From: Clostridia bacterium | GTDB lineage: Bacteria; Bacillota; Clostridia; Oscillospirales; Acutalibacteraceae | Direction of reading: 5' to 3' | Length of the DNA stretch: 64,000 bases | Assembly (NCBI GenBank): GCA_017516315.1 | Contig: JAFXDE010000057.1 | Location: 21,225-85,224, forward strand | Part shown: piece by piece, positions 1 to 8,124 of the stretch | Layout of the letters: each line of letters starts with the position of its first letter | Numbering within the stretch: position 1 is the stretch's first letter | Notes under the pieces: generated by a model | Databases searched by the model: none | The model's input: only the letters and a program-made list of their open reading frames with translations | What the model was told of the DNA's origin: nothing | Translations under genes and position numbers: made by a program

Positions 1-1
1 G

Positions 2-508
2 TCGGGAAAAATAAAGCTCAGCTGGAAAGCACCTGAGGGTGTCAGCTCCTTTCTGATATACAGACGGAACGAATATTTTCACCAGATGATGCCCGTGGCA
101 GTAGCTGAGGGAAGCAGCTTTACCGATAAGGATATCGTTCAGGGTCAGTTTTACCACTACTGTGTTCAGAGTCTCATAGGTGAAAGACAGGGAAATTTCA
201 GCAGTCAGGTGTCCTGTATCTGTCTTGACTGCGGTGAAATCGTAAATTACAAGGCGAGACTTTTTAAAAAGGTAGACCTACAGGTAAGAATAGTAGCAGG
301 AGCTGACGGGTACATCCTCGAACGAAGCGAAGACGGTGAGAGCTTTACCGAAATAGCAAAAACGAAATCCGATGTTTTTACGAGATTTACGGATAAGGCA
401 GACAAGGTATTTACCGAATATTACTACCGTGTAAGGGCATATAAAAATGTCGGCGGAGAAACCGTTATAAGTAAGCCTTCTGAGGCTATAAAAATCAAAA
501 CAAAATAA
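2..508 (+). CDS. fibronectin type III repeat protein, C-terminal part
   Basis: The reading frame enters from the left edge, so the N-terminus and any signal peptide lie outside the window. About 168 residues are visible. Two fn3-like modules can be seen: one ends near the pair of Cys residues in the middle (VSCICLDCGE), and the second carries the typical ADGYILERS strand and a YYYRVRAY strand. Such modules are usually extracellular adhesion or spacer domains in Clostridia surface proteins. The protein at 4177 has the same module type with the same ADGYQV/YKFKVRAY wording, so the two may be paralogous surface proteins. No catalytic domain is visible in this part. The stop is at 506-508. Confidence 0.7.
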   Translation, partial: SGKIKLSWKAPEGVSSFLIYRRNEYFHQMMPVAVAEGSSFTDKDIVQGQFYHYCVQSLIGERQGNFSSQVSCICLDCGEIVNYKARLFKKVDLQVRIVAGADGYILERSEDGESFTEIAKTKSDVFTRFTDKADKVFTEYYYRVRAYKNVGGETVISKPSEAIKIKTK

Positions 509-523
509 ATTTGTCTTAAATTA

Positions 524-552
524 TTGACTATTTTAATTAATTGAGTTAAAAT
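524..552 (+). promoter_or_regulatory. sigma-A promoter for the 74-residue secreted protein
   Basis: TTGACT at 524-529, a 17-bp spacer and TAAAAT at 547-552. It lies 44 bp upstream of the start codon and just after the stop of the fn3 gene, so the small gene is transcribed on its own. Confidence 0.7.
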
Positions 553-595
553 GAAGTCAAAGATAATATAAAATTCAGATTGGAGGAATAATATT

Positions 596-820
596 ATGAA
601 GAAAAACCTTAAGAAATTTGTAGCACTTCTCCTTTCAGTGCTTATGCTTATGTCCTTCATGGCAGTAGGCGCAAGTGCTGAGGATGTAACAGAAGCACCC
701 GAGACAGAGGGTGAGCATACTCACCGTAATTTCTACGAAGTTATCATTGATTTCTTTGTGGAATTTTACGGCTTATTAAAATACATCTTCTATGATGTAT
801 TCCGCGGCGTACCCGCTTGA
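596..820 (+). CDS. small secreted protein with aromatic amphipathic C-terminus, unknown function
   Basis: 74 residues. Residues 1-28 form a clear signal peptide (basic KKNLKK start, a long Leu/Met core, cleavage after ASA). The mature peptide has a short acidic stretch (EAPETEGE), His residues, and then an aromatic and hydrophobic segment (FFVEFYGLLKYIFYDVF) that could sit on or in a membrane. The gene has its own promoter, a good ribosome site (TTGGAGG, 583-589) and its own terminator, so it is a monocistronic unit. I recognise no family. It resembles in style the two other short peptides at 25530 and 33970, but those lack a signal peptide. Confidence 0.75.
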   Translation: MKKNLKKFVALLLSVLMLMSFMAVGASAEDVTEAPETEGEHTHRNFYEVIIDFFVEFYGLLKYIFYDVFRGVPA

Positions 821-834
821 TGAGATTAAAAATT

Positions 835-867
835 AAGAGAGCTGGTTTTTCAGCTCTCTTTTTTTAT
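835..867. terminator. bidirectional intrinsic terminator
   Basis: 9-bp stem AAGAGAGCT/AGCTCTCTT followed by a run of T on the + strand. It closes the small secreted protein gene. The A-rich side can also stop transcription arriving from coaX on the other strand. Confidence 0.85.
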
Positions 868-871
868 TGTG

Positions 872-936
872 CAACAACAAGGTTCCGGGGTACCCGACTG
901 CAATCTTTGATTGCTCGTCGGGTAGGGTTCTTATTT
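872..936 (+). repeat. dispersed intergenic repeat, AAGGTTCC...GGGTTCTTA type, copy 1
   Basis: This begins CAACAACAAGGTTCCG and ends GGGTTCTTATTTT. Inside are the inverted arms CCCGAC/GTCGGG and GCAATC/GATTGC. A diverged copy with the same ends is at 9178-9243. The 3' end overlaps the last bases of coaX. Confidence 0.6.
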
Positions 937-1698
937 TGCTCTTTCGTAAATAGCTTTAAGTCCGTCTAAAAGAAGATTTTCATCGTAGACAATTTTCTCT
1001 TCGCAGCATGGAATGATACCTGTACTGTAGCCGCCTGTAGCTACGAGGGTACATTCGTCATAGCCGAGCTCTGCTTTGATTCTTTTAATCATACCGTCGA
1101 GCATAGCCGCTGTACCGAAGACGATACCGCTTTGCATACATTCGGTGGTGTTTTCTCCGATGGCTTTTTCGGGAGTAGTGAGACTGATTGACGGTAAAAG
1201 TGCCGCATTTTTAGCCAAAGCATCAAGGGAAACCTTTACACCCGGTGAAATGGTACAGCCGCGGAAGACTCCGTCCTTATCGATAACGAGTATTTTCGTG
1301 GCGGTGCCCAAGTCGCAGACGAGACAGGGAAGAGGATACTTCTCTCTCGCACCTACGGCACCTGCGATAAGGTCAGCACCGAGATAGGAGACGGGAAGGA
1401 TTTCTACCTTTAGCTCACCGTAATTTTCTCCGCCCACTATTACAGGCTCTATTCCTACGGTACGCTTTACTGCTCTGCTTACTGCCTGGGTAAGCTCGGG
1501 AACTACAGAGGCGAAGACACAGCCGGTAAAATCCGACGGCTTTACATTATAAAGATTAAATATATCCAGAAGGTCTATGGCATATTCGTCGCCTGATTTT
1601 TGTCTCGAGGTGTAAAGGCGTGAAACGAAGACAAGTTCGCCGTCTTTGTATGCACCGAGGGTAATATTGGTGTTACCCATATCTATAGCCAAAAGCAT
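931..1698 (-). CDS. coaX: type III pantothenate kinase
   Basis: 255 residues, the normal length. It catalyses ATP-dependent phosphorylation of pantothenate, the first step of coenzyme A synthesis, in the cytoplasm. The ASKHA fold signatures are visible: an N-terminal phosphate loop DMGNTNITLG at residues 6-15, the GAD motif at 107-109 that supplies the catalytic Asp, and the second phosphate motif CDLGTATK at 128-135. The residue after GAD is Leu where many family members have Arg. The gene is monocistronic on the minus strand, with an AGGAGTG ribosome site and its own promoter, and is divergent from the radical SAM gene at 1807. Confidence 0.93.
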   Translation of the reverse strand: MLLAIDMGNTNITLGAYKDGELVFVSRLYTSRQKSGDEYAIDLLDIFNLYNVKPSDFTGCVFASVVPELTQAVSRAVKRTVGIEPVIVGGENYGELKVEILPVSYLGADLIAGAVGAREKYPLPCLVCDLGTATKILVIDKDGVFRGCTISPGVKVSLDALAKNAALLPSISLTTPEKAIGENTTECMQSGIVFGTAAMLDGMIKRIKAELGYDECTLVATGGYSTGIIPCCEEKIVYDENLLLDGLKAIYERAK

Positions 1699-1730
1699 AA
1701 AATCACTCCTGTAAAACAGATTATATAAAA

Positions 1731-1759
1731 AGTATATACAATAATGTGGTAAAAGTCAA
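1731..1759 (-). promoter_or_regulatory. sigma-A promoter of coaX
   Basis: On the minus strand: TTGACT (1754-1759), 17-bp spacer, TATACT (1731-1736). Confidence 0.75.
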
Positions 1760-1806
1760 ATGAATATGCTACAATAAGCTCAAAAGAAAAAAGAAAGTGA
1801 TAAATT

Positions 1807-2679
1807 ATGAAATGTAATATATGTCCCCGTGAATGCGGGGCAGACAGAGAAAAAGGAAGGGGCTACTGCGGTGTGGGGCAAAATTTTACCCTGGCCCGTG
1901 CGGCGAAGCATTTATGGGAGGAGCCTCCCGTAAGCGGTACAAAAGGAAGCGGAACGGTTTTCTTTTCGGGCTGTAATCTCGGCTGTGTATTCTGTCAGAA
2001 TTACGAAATCAGTCACGGCTGTAAGGGTAAAGAGGTAACGGCTGAAAGACTCCGAGAAATATGCGATAACCTTATAGGTGAGGGTGTCCATAACATTAAT
2101 TTCGTAAACCCTACCCATTACTCCTCGGCCCTTTCCTATTTTTTAGAGAAAAACAGCTTTTCCGTGCCTGTAGTCTGGAACAGCGGCGGATACGAGAAGG
2201 CTGACACACTTAAGTCGTTAGAAGGAAAGGTACAGATTTATCTGCCCGACCTGAAATACGTAAGCGATGAAAGAAGCGAAAAGTATTCCTCGGCACCCGA
2301 TTATTTCTCTTATGCCTCGAGGGCGCTCATCGAAATGAAAAGGCAGTGTCCCGAAAGTATTTTCGATGAAGAGGGAATTATGAAGAGGGGAATAATAGTA
2401 AGACATCTTATTCTGCCGAAAAACACTAATCAGTCGCTGAAAATCCTCGACTGGATAAAGGAAAATCTCGGTACGGATACGGTAATCAGCCTTATGTCGC
2501 AATACACTCCCTACGGTAAGATAGCTGCCTTTCCCGAGCTTCAGCGCAAAATTACCGAAAGAGAATATTTTAAGGTAGTCGGTTATGCCGAAAATCTTGG
2601 CTTCGAAAATATCTTTACTCAGAGCTTCCTTTCCGCAGATGAGGATTTTATCCCCGATTTCGATTTTACGGGAATATAA
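1807..2679 (+). CDS. radical SAM protein, PflA-like (COG1313 type)
   Basis: 290 residues. The radical SAM cluster motif CxxxCxxC is at C56, C60 and C63 (GCNLGCVFCQN). The N-terminus carries extra Cys residues (C3, C6, C10, C21) typical of this uncharacterised branch of putative pyruvate-formate-lyase activating enzymes. The family uses S-adenosylmethionine and a 4Fe-4S cluster to make a 5'-deoxyadenosyl radical. The substrate of this branch is not known and no glycyl-radical enzyme lies beside it. The nearest glycyl-radical enzyme in the window is NrdD at 12672, which lacks a neighbouring activase, but no link is shown. The start ATG follows a weak AAAGTGA site. Confidence 0.85.
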   Translation: MKCNICPRECGADREKGRGYCGVGQNFTLARAAKHLWEEPPVSGTKGSGTVFFSGCNLGCVFCQNYEISHGCKGKEVTAERLREICDNLIGEGVHNINFVNPTHYSSALSYFLEKNSFSVPVVWNSGGYEKADTLKSLEGKVQIYLPDLKYVSDERSEKYSSAPDYFSYASRALIEMKRQCPESIFDEEGIMKRGIIVRHLILPKNTNQSLKILDWIKENLGTDTVISLMSQYTPYGKIAAFPELQRKITEREYFKVVGYAENLGFENIFTQSFLSADEDFIPDFDFTGI

Positions 2680-2757
2680 AAAATAGGAAAAGACTTTATT
2701 TTTAAGAAAATATATGTTAAAATCAAAAAAGTAAAAAAACAACGGAGGTTTTTTAAA

Positions 2758-3240
2758 ATGAAGGGTTTTATCAATGAATTCAAAAAGTTTATTATGCGCG
2801 GTAATGTTATTGACCTTGCCGTCGGTGTTATCATAGGCGGTGCCTTTCAGGCTATCGTAAATTCTCTCGTAAACGATGTGGTTTCACCTGTCATTTCACT
2901 CGCTACCAAGGGCATCAACTTTGCCGATAAGTTCATTGTTCTTTCTACTACGGAAGAGGTTTTTGCTACAGCTGAGGCAGCCAAGGAGGCAGGCTACGCC
3001 ACTCTTAACTACGGCGCTTTTATCACAGCCGTAATCAATTTCCTCATTATGGCTACGGTTATCTTCCTTCTCGTCAAGGGTATCAATAAGCTTTCTGATT
3101 TAGGCAAGAAAAAGGAAGAACCTGTTGAAGAAGAACCCACTACAAAGGTTTGTCCCTTCTGTAAGAGTGAAATCAGCATCGAAGCAGTTAAATGTCCGAA
3201 CTGTACCTCTGACCTTCCTGCAGAGGAGGTCGCAGAATGA
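2758..3240 (+). CDS. mscL: large-conductance mechanosensitive channel with C-terminal zinc ribbon
   Basis: 160 residues. Residues 1-112 are a typical MscL subunit: an amphipathic N-terminal helix (MKGFINEFKKFI), the pore-lining first membrane segment (about 16-45, with the NVIDLAVGVIIGGAF signature), a periplasm-side loop, and a second membrane segment (about 86-108). MscL homopentamers open under membrane tension to release solutes during osmotic downshock. After a Glu-rich linker the protein ends in a treble-clef-like zinc ribbon with C132, C135, C146 and C149, which standard MscL lacks. The ribosome site is AACGGAGGT. The stop overlaps the proC start as ATGA, so the two are translationally coupled. 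Confidence 0.93.
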   Translation: MKGFINEFKKFIMRGNVIDLAVGVIIGGAFQAIVNSLVNDVVSPVISLATKGINFADKFIVLSTTEEVFATAEAAKEAGYATLNYGAFITAVINFLIMATVIFLLVKGINKLSDLGKKKEEPVEEEPTTKVCPFCKSEISIEAVKCPNCTSDLPAEEVAE

Positions 3241-4031
3241 TAGGCTTTATCGGTGCGGGCAATATGGCATCAGCTATTATCGCAGGTATGTGTAAGGCTG
3301 AATTCACAGATAAAGGTGATATCGCTGTTTTTGATTTAGACAGCAGTAAAACCGACTGTCTTAAAGAAAGCTACGGAGTAACCGTAAAGGCATCGGCCAA
3401 GGAAATCGCAGAAGACTGTGATAAGGTGGTTTTAGCCGTAAAGCCCAATGTAATCGCATCGGTTCTTTCCGATATTGACAGTATCGCCAAAGAGAAAAAT
3501 CCTCTCTTTATTTCCATTGCCGCAGGCAAAACTACGGAGTATCTTCGCTCTTGTGTGAGCTTCGAAGGTAAATTTATCCGTGTTATGCCTAACATAAACG
3601 CACTCGTAGGTGCGGCTGTGTCGGGACTCTGCGGTACGGAAAATGTAAGCGATGTGGATATGAGCTTTGCTGAGAATTTATGTGAATGCTTCGGTACTGC
3701 AGTAAAAATCGACGAAAAGCTTTTCCCGATTTTCAGCGCTATCGGAGGCTGCTCACCTGCCTTTACTTATATTTATATTGATGCTTTGGCCAGAGCAGCC
3801 GTTAAAAACGGTATGCCGAAGGCGCAGGCTCTCGAGGTAGCCGCACAGTCAGTTCTCGGCAGTGCAAAAACTGTTCTCGGGTCTGCTGAGCATCCCTGGA
3901 CTCTGGTAGACAGAGTATGCTCACCGGGAGGTACCACCATAGAGGGTGTGGCTTCGCTTCAGAAGGACGGCTTTGAGGCGGCAGTGATGAATGCTGTTCA
4001 GGCGAGCTTCGATAAGGATAAGAAAGTTTGA
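3237..4031 (+). CDS. proC: pyrroline-5-carboxylate reductase
   Basis: 264 residues, the normal length. It reduces 1-pyrroline-5-carboxylate to proline with NAD(P)H, the last step of proline synthesis, in the cytoplasm. The N-terminal dinucleotide-binding motif GFIGAGNMA (residues 3-11) and the C-terminal P5CR dimerisation signature (CSPGGTTIEGV) are both visible. It overlaps mscL by 4 bp. Pairing an osmotic safety valve with the enzyme making the osmoprotectant proline suggests a shared osmotic role; this is inference. Confidence 0.95.
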   Translation: MIGFIGAGNMASAIIAGMCKAEFTDKGDIAVFDLDSSKTDCLKESYGVTVKASAKEIAEDCDKVVLAVKPNVIASVLSDIDSIAKEKNPLFISIAAGKTTEYLRSCVSFEGKFIRVMPNINALVGAAVSGLCGTENVSDVDMSFAENLCECFGTAVKIDEKLFPIFSAIGGCSPAFTYIYIDALARAAVKNGMPKAQALEVAAQSVLGSAKTVLGSAEHPWTLVDRVCSPGGTTIEGVASLQKDGFEAAVMNAVQASFDKDKKV

Positions 4032-4037
4032 TGTTTC

Positions 4038-4067
4038 AAGAGGTAGTTTTAAACTGCCTCTTTTTTA
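4038..4067 (+). terminator. intrinsic terminator of mscL-proC
   Basis: 12-bp stem AAGAGGTAGTTT/AAACTGCCTCTT with one G-T pair, followed by a T run. Confidence 0.85.
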
Positions 4068-4176
4068 TTTTAAATATTAATTTTTCTAATCATACTTTAA
4101 TTTTCCGCGAGTATTATATGGGTGTAAAGAGAAACACATATCTCTCAAATAAACATACAGAAAGGTGGAAAAATAA

Positions 4177-5055
4177 ATGAAAAAGGTATTAAATGTTTTA
4201 TTGGCAGCAGTTCTCGGAGCTTCCGTATTTTCGGCGGCATCACTCACAGCCTCGGCGGCTACGCTTCCGAAGGTAACCTCGGTAAAGGCTTATAACATCG
4301 ACGACGATGAAATCAATCTCAAATGGAAAAAGGTCAAGGGCGCAGACGGCTATCAGGTAAAAATCTATTCAAAGGGCGAATGGAAGGCAGTCGGTCTTAC
4401 CAAGAAAACAAATTTTGAGGTCGATGACCGTAAGAGTGCTACGAACTATAAGTTCAAGGTAAGAGCCTACGAGCTTAAAAAGGGTAAAAGAGTTTACGGT
4501 AAATATTCTTCCGTAGTCGAGGCGGCTACAGAACCCGATGAGGTCGAAAATGTAAAGGCTTCCTCGAAAACCAAAAACACAGTAACCCTTAAATGGTCAA
4601 AGGTTCCCCGTGCATCAAGATACCAGGTTTACATCTATGACTCAGCCAAGGGCAAGTATGTAAGAAAGGTAACCGTAAAATCTAACTCGGCTACAGTTAA
4701 AGAGCTTAAGGCAGGAACAAGCTACAAATTCAAGGTAAGAGCTTATTTCAGCGGTAATGCAGGAAAAGAATTCGGTGATTTCTCCGATGTATTATCCGTA
4801 AAGACGAAGGCCTCGTCCTCAGGGGCATCCTCTCAGGCTTCTTCCGGCGCCGTTACAAGGTCAGAGGCAGAAGCTATAGCTTTGAATCACGCAGGTCTCA
4901 AAAGGAATCAGGTAAGGGAGTTTGAAAGTGAGCTTGATTACGAAAGAGGAGTAAAGGTATACGAAATCAGCTTCGAAAAGGACAGATATGATTACGAATA
5001 TACTGTAGAAGCAAGCACAGGCAAAATCCTCCATTGGGAAAAAGATAGAGATTAA
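4177..5055 (+). CDS. secreted protein with two fn3 domains and a C-terminal PepSY domain
   Basis: 292 residues. There is a signal peptide at 1-28 ending in SLTASA. Two consecutive fibronectin type III modules follow (about 31-120 and 122-213), both with the ADGYQV/SRYQVYIY and YKFKVRAY strands, and then a Ser/Ala linker. A PepSY-like domain covers about 226-292 (SEAEAIALNHAG, YEISFEKD, TVEASTGKIL). PepSY domains in secreted proteins are thought to inhibit or regulate proteases. There is no membrane anchor or sorting signal, so the protein is probably released or loosely cell-wall bound. The ribosome site AGAAAGGTGG is strong. It is monocistronic with a hairpin after the stop. Confidence 0.85.
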   Translation: MKKVLNVLLAAVLGASVFSAASLTASAATLPKVTSVKAYNIDDDEINLKWKKVKGADGYQVKIYSKGEWKAVGLTKKTNFEVDDRKSATNYKFKVRAYELKKGKRVYGKYSSVVEAATEPDEVENVKASSKTKNTVTLKWSKVPRASRYQVYIYDSAKGKYVRKVTVKSNSATVKELKAGTSYKFKVRAYFSGNAGKEFGDFSDVLSVKTKASSSGASSQASSGAVTRSEAEAIALNHAGLKRNQVREFESELDYERGVKVYEISFEKDRYDYEYTVEASTGKILHWEKDRD

Positions 5056-5064
5056 ATAAAAGTA

Positions 5065-5100
5065 GGGGACGGCTCGGACAGAGAGCCGTCTCCACATTTT
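5065..5100 (+). terminator. probable intrinsic terminator
   Basis: GGGGACGGCTC/GAGCCGTCTCC stem with a short loop. The T tract (ATTTTT) starts two bases after the stem. Confidence 0.65.
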
Positions 5101-5195
5101 TATCTGGTTATATAAAAATGTAACATTTTGGTTATTTTAATATAATCAAAAGAGTGTATAATCTGTACTGTAAATAATTAACAGAGGTGTTATCA

Positions 5196-6029
5196 ATGAA
5201 AAGAATCGTTACAGTACAGGATATCTCCTGCGTGGGAAAATGCTCCCTTACCGTCGCTCTTCCCATTATCTCCGCTATGGGCGTGGAAACAGCGATAATT
5301 CCCACAGCAGTTTTATCCACCCACACTATGTTCAGCGAATTTACCGTTAAGGATTTAACGGATCAGATTCAGCCTATCTCCGACCACTGGAACAGAGAGA
5401 AGTTCAAATTCGATGCAGTCTACACCGGCTATCTCGGCTCCTTCGAGCAGATTGATCTGATGAAGTCCTTCTTCGACAGATATAAGACAGAAGACAATAT
5501 CATCTTTGTTGACCCTGCCATGGCAGACAACGGAAAGCTTTATCCTGCTTTCGACGAGGCCTTCGCTAAGTATATGGGTACTCTCTGCGCCAAGGCAGAC
5601 ATCATCGTGCCTAATATGACCGAAGCTTCCTTTATGACAGGCATCGAGTATAAGGCAGAATATGATGAAGAGTACGCCAAAAGGATGCTCAAGGCTCTCG
5701 CTGACCTCGGTGCTAAAGTTTCCATCCTTACGGGTGTTTCCTTTGAGGAGGGCAAAACAGGTGTTATGGGCTACGATAAGGAAAAGGATGAGTTCTACTA
5801 CTATTGCCATAAAAAGCACAGCCGTTCCTATCACGGCACCGGTGACATCTTCTCCAGCACCTGTATCGGCGCCATAATGAACGGTCTTGACTGGAAAGAG
5901 GCTGTTAAGGTAGCTGCCGATTACACAAGCGAATGTATCAGAATTACTGCCGAGGATCCCACCTCTAACGATTACGGTGTAAACTTCGAAACAGTAATTC
6001 CCGATTTACTTAAAATGCTCGGCAAATAA
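5196..6029 (+). CDS. pdxY: pyridoxamine/pyridoxal kinase family protein
   Basis: 277 residues. It is a ribokinase-fold enzyme that phosphorylates the 5'-hydroxyl of pyridoxal or pyridoxamine with ATP in the vitamin B6 salvage path. The N-terminal substrate region (TVQDISCVGKCS) and the C-terminal anion-hole/catalytic motif HGTGDIFSS (Asp near residue 217) are intact. The in-frame GTG at 5187 overlaps the AGAGGTG ribosome site, so I start at the ATG at 5196, six bases downstream of that site. The length matches the family. The symbol is by family resemblance; PdxK or ThiD-like activity cannot be excluded. Its own terminator follows. Confidence 0.82.
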   Translation: MKRIVTVQDISCVGKCSLTVALPIISAMGVETAIIPTAVLSTHTMFSEFTVKDLTDQIQPISDHWNREKFKFDAVYTGYLGSFEQIDLMKSFFDRYKTEDNIIFVDPAMADNGKLYPAFDEAFAKYMGTLCAKADIIVPNMTEASFMTGIEYKAEYDEEYAKRMLKALADLGAKVSILTGVSFEEGKTGVMGYDKEKDEFYYYCHKKHSRSYHGTGDIFSSTCIGAIMNGLDWKEAVKVAADYTSECIRITAEDPTSNDYGVNFETVIPDLLKMLGK

Positions 6030-6058
6030 GTCAATAAGGACAAAATTTAAATAATATT

Positions 6059-6100
6059 AAGTGCAAGGTTCTGTTGACAAGCGGATCCTTGTGCTTTTTT
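6059..6100 (+). terminator. intrinsic terminator after the pyridoxal kinase gene
   Basis: 10-bp stem AAGTGCAAGG/CCTTGTGCTT with two G-T pairs and an 18-base loop, followed by TTTT. Confidence 0.75.
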
Positions 6101-6189
6101 GTGCAAAAATGGCTGAGATGATTAAAAACACAAAGACAGAGAATCGTCCCCTTTCTATTATTAGCAGTCTGTGATGAACTTGTTTATAT

Positions 6190-6228
6190 AAAGAATCTGA
6201 CCGCACATCAGCGGTCAGATTCTTTATA
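6190..6228. terminator. bidirectional terminator downstream of the DUF2812 gene
   Basis: A perfect 15-bp stem (AAAGAATCTGACCGC and its complement) with a 6-base loop and T/A-rich flanks on both sides. It sits 8 bp after the stop of the minus-strand gene at 6236. Confidence 0.8.
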
Positions 6229-6235
6229 TCTTTTA

Positions 6236-7516
6236 TCAATCAAACAGTTTATCGTAAGCCAATTCAAAGAAATCCTTTTCACAGCATACGGACCACCTTA
6301 GATAAAGTACCGTGTTATCCTTGACAGCGAAGCCGTCATGTTCATAATCTCCACCACGGGTTATCCTGTAATAATAATCCCACTGTGTTTCAGGGCTTGA
6401 TATCTTTGTTATGTCAAATCCGTACTCCTCATATTCTTCCAGAATTTTATCCGTATATCTTTCGCGGACACGGGGATAGTCAGTGACCAATATGTCATAA
6501 GAGAGATAGCCGTCCGATTTTACCGTATCGGAAATAAAGGTGTACAGCTTACCGAATCTCGTGCTGTTTCCGTAGATGTCATTTTCGTATTCAGCGGTTA
6601 TTCCCAAATCGGGAACCTCTATAGGTACCTGCTGTGCACTATATGTGTTTCCCGAAATTTCAACCGACTCATTTTTCATATAGGTAACCGCTTCAGAAAA
6701 AACAAAAGCAATCATAACCACCAGAAGCAGGAAGGTGAAGCATTTTTTCAGCTTCACAGTTTTTTCGGAGCGTATTTTTAAGGTCAGATAATCTGAAGCG
6801 GACGGCCAGGCGAAAATAATACCGAACACAATACTTGCCGCTGAAAATTGGTCAGGAACTATCCATAAGCAGAATGCCCAGATAATAATACCTGCTGTAA
6901 AAATCATGGCTGTGTATATCGCTCTCTTTTTTACGGTGCTTCTGAGAGAAAAAAGAGTCGTATCCGAGTTGACTTCAGCCTTCCATAAAAGACAGTCGAA
7001 AATCCTTATGAAGGTATCAAACACATAAAAGGCAATTAACGCAAGGCTGAAAAATACCGAAGGGTCGGTTTCGGGAAGATTGATACCGAGGCCACTGTTC
7101 ATATCCATAGATGTCCGTATTAAACGCAGCGCGGCAAAGATGAAAAGAATCCACATATTTTTCTGACGGAATACTTTTTTGCCTATTATTTTATTCTTTT
7201 CCTTTTCATCGGTCATAATGTCTATGGCATCGTGCTTCTGCGTTCTGAAAATATACAGCTCTCTGTTATATGTACCGACATGCTCCCAGCCCTCAAAAGC
7301 ACAGGCTTCGAGAAATTCTTCGGAGGATGAGCCTGTAAACAGCTCTGCACAGTAGCGGAATTTTTCGGGGTGACATCTTTCGAAAATCATATTGTCGCCT
7401 TCGAGCTCTTTAAGCCTGTAACCCTCACTTTCCTTTTTTTCTAGGTATTCAGCTATGGCGGGAAGCTCGGTGTAATAAAAATGAAAGGCTTTAATCAGCC
7501 TGTTATTCTTTTTCAT
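6236..7516 (-). CDS. DUF2812 domain membrane protein
   Basis: 426 residues. The N-terminal ~100 residues form a DUF2812 domain (AFHFYYTELPAIAEYLEKKE, FRYCAELF, GWEHVGTY). After a charged linker come five likely membrane segments between about residues 120 and 285. A C-terminal ~140-residue soluble part follows (ending CCEKDFFELAYDKLFD). The biochemical role of DUF2812 proteins is unknown. They are regularly encoded directly after a PadR-family regulator, as here, where the PadR gene overlaps it by 4 bp. The pair is therefore an autoregulated stress-responsive or membrane-related unit by analogy. There is no enzyme signature. Confidence 0.82.
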   Translation of the reverse strand: MKKNNRLIKAFHFYYTELPAIAEYLEKKESEGYRLKELEGDNMIFERCHPEKFRYCAELFTGSSSEEFLEACAFEGWEHVGTYNRELYIFRTQKHDAIDIMTDEKEKNKIIGKKVFRQKNMWILFIFAALRLIRTSMDMNSGLGINLPETDPSVFFSLALIAFYVFDTFIRIFDCLLWKAEVNSDTTLFSLRSTVKKRAIYTAMIFTAGIIIWAFCLWIVPDQFSAASIVFGIIFAWPSASDYLTLKIRSEKTVKLKKCFTFLLLVVMIAFVFSEAVTYMKNESVEISGNTYSAQQVPIEVPDLGITAEYENDIYGNSTRFGKLYTFISDTVKSDGYLSYDILVTDYPRVRERYTDKILEEYEEYGFDITKISSPETQWDYYYRITRGGDYEHDGFAVKDNTVLYLRWSVCCEKDFFELAYDKLFD

Positions 7517-7830
7517 ACTGTCACCTCCATAATATATTTACCGTCTGCTATAAGGGTGCAAAGGCGGATATACTCATCCTGTAGCATTTTTTTGCCTTCG
7601 TCAGTAATTATATAGCTTTTTGATGTAAGGCTCTGATTTGTACGCTTTATCAAACCGTTTGAGACGAATTTATCAAGCATGGTGTAAAGGGTGCCCGGTC
7701 CTATTGTTATTCTTCCGCTGGATATCCGCTTGACCTCGTTCATTATTTCTGCTCCGTAAAGCTCTGTGTTTAAAGCGAGTAAAACATAATACATTGGCTC
7801 GGAAAGAGTCTGAAGGGATTTTCTCGGCAA
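7513..7830 (-). CDS. PadR family transcriptional regulator
   Basis: 105 residues. It has the winged-helix PadR fold: helix EPMYYVLLALNTELYGAEIM, recognition region ITIGPGTLYTMLDKF, wing SKSYIITDEGKKML. The start is a TTG at 7828-7830 (minus strand), six bases downstream of an AAAGAGGTG ribosome site. Upstream in-frame codons would place the start inside the operator, so they are rejected. The stop overlaps the next gene (7516) by 4 bp. Two palindromes in and just after the promoter indicate autorepression. PadR proteins typically repress a membrane or efflux gene and release on ligand or stress binding. Confidence 0.9.
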   Translation of the reverse strand: MPRKSLQTLSEPMYYVLLALNTELYGAEIMNEVKRISSGRITIGPGTLYTMLDKFVSNGLIKRTNQSLTSKSYIITDEGKKMLQDEYIRLCTLIADGKYIMEVTV

Positions 7831-7853
7831 GGTTATCACCTCTTTCAAGGTAT

Positions 7854-7868
7854 TATCGTTAAACGATA
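7854..7868. promoter_or_regulatory. operator O1 for the PadR regulator
   Basis: A perfect palindrome with 7-bp arms, TATCGTT-A-AACGATA. It lies just downstream of the predicted transcription start. Its centre is 34 bp from that of O2. Confidence 0.75.
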
Positions 7869-7880
7869 CTTTCTGTAAAT

Positions 7881-7909
7881 ATAGTAACATCGTTTAACGA
7901 TATTGTCAA
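7881..7909 (-). promoter_or_regulatory. promoter of the padR-DUF2812 operon
   Basis: Minus strand TTGACA (7904-7909), 17-bp spacer, TACTAT (7881-7886). The spacer is filled by operator O2. Confidence 0.85.
7888..7902. promoter_or_regulatory. operator O2 for the PadR regulator
   Basis: Palindrome ATCGTT-T-AACGAT (6-bp arms) lying exactly between the -35 and -10 elements. It shares its sequence with O1. Confidence 0.75.
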
Positions 7910-8054
7910 TATGGAAGTATAAAATTCTGATCTTTTAAAACGAAAAAACCGTTACTTAGGCCGAAAAATTCGACTGACATGACGGTTTTGTTTTTTTCGC
8001 TCACGGCAAGCCGTGACTCTACAGTAATTTTCTGCAAGGTTGCTGTAATTTCAG

Positions 8055-8079
8055 CGGACGACCAATGGTCGCCCCTACG
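8055..8079 (-). repeat. GTAGGG hairpin repeat, copy 1
   Basis: Read on the minus strand: GTAGGG, then the stem GGCGACC-AT-TGGTCGTCC, then GC. Confidence 0.6.
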
Positions 8080-8124
8080 GACCTCTCCGTCAACCTGACG
8101 GTTGCCACCTTTCCCTCCGTTAAC
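8080..8124 (-). repeat. GGAGAGGT repeat, partial copy
   Basis: On the minus strand it has AAGGTGGCAACC-GTCA-GGTTGACGGAGAGGT. The 5' CTCTCC hairpin arm is eroded. Confidence 0.6.
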
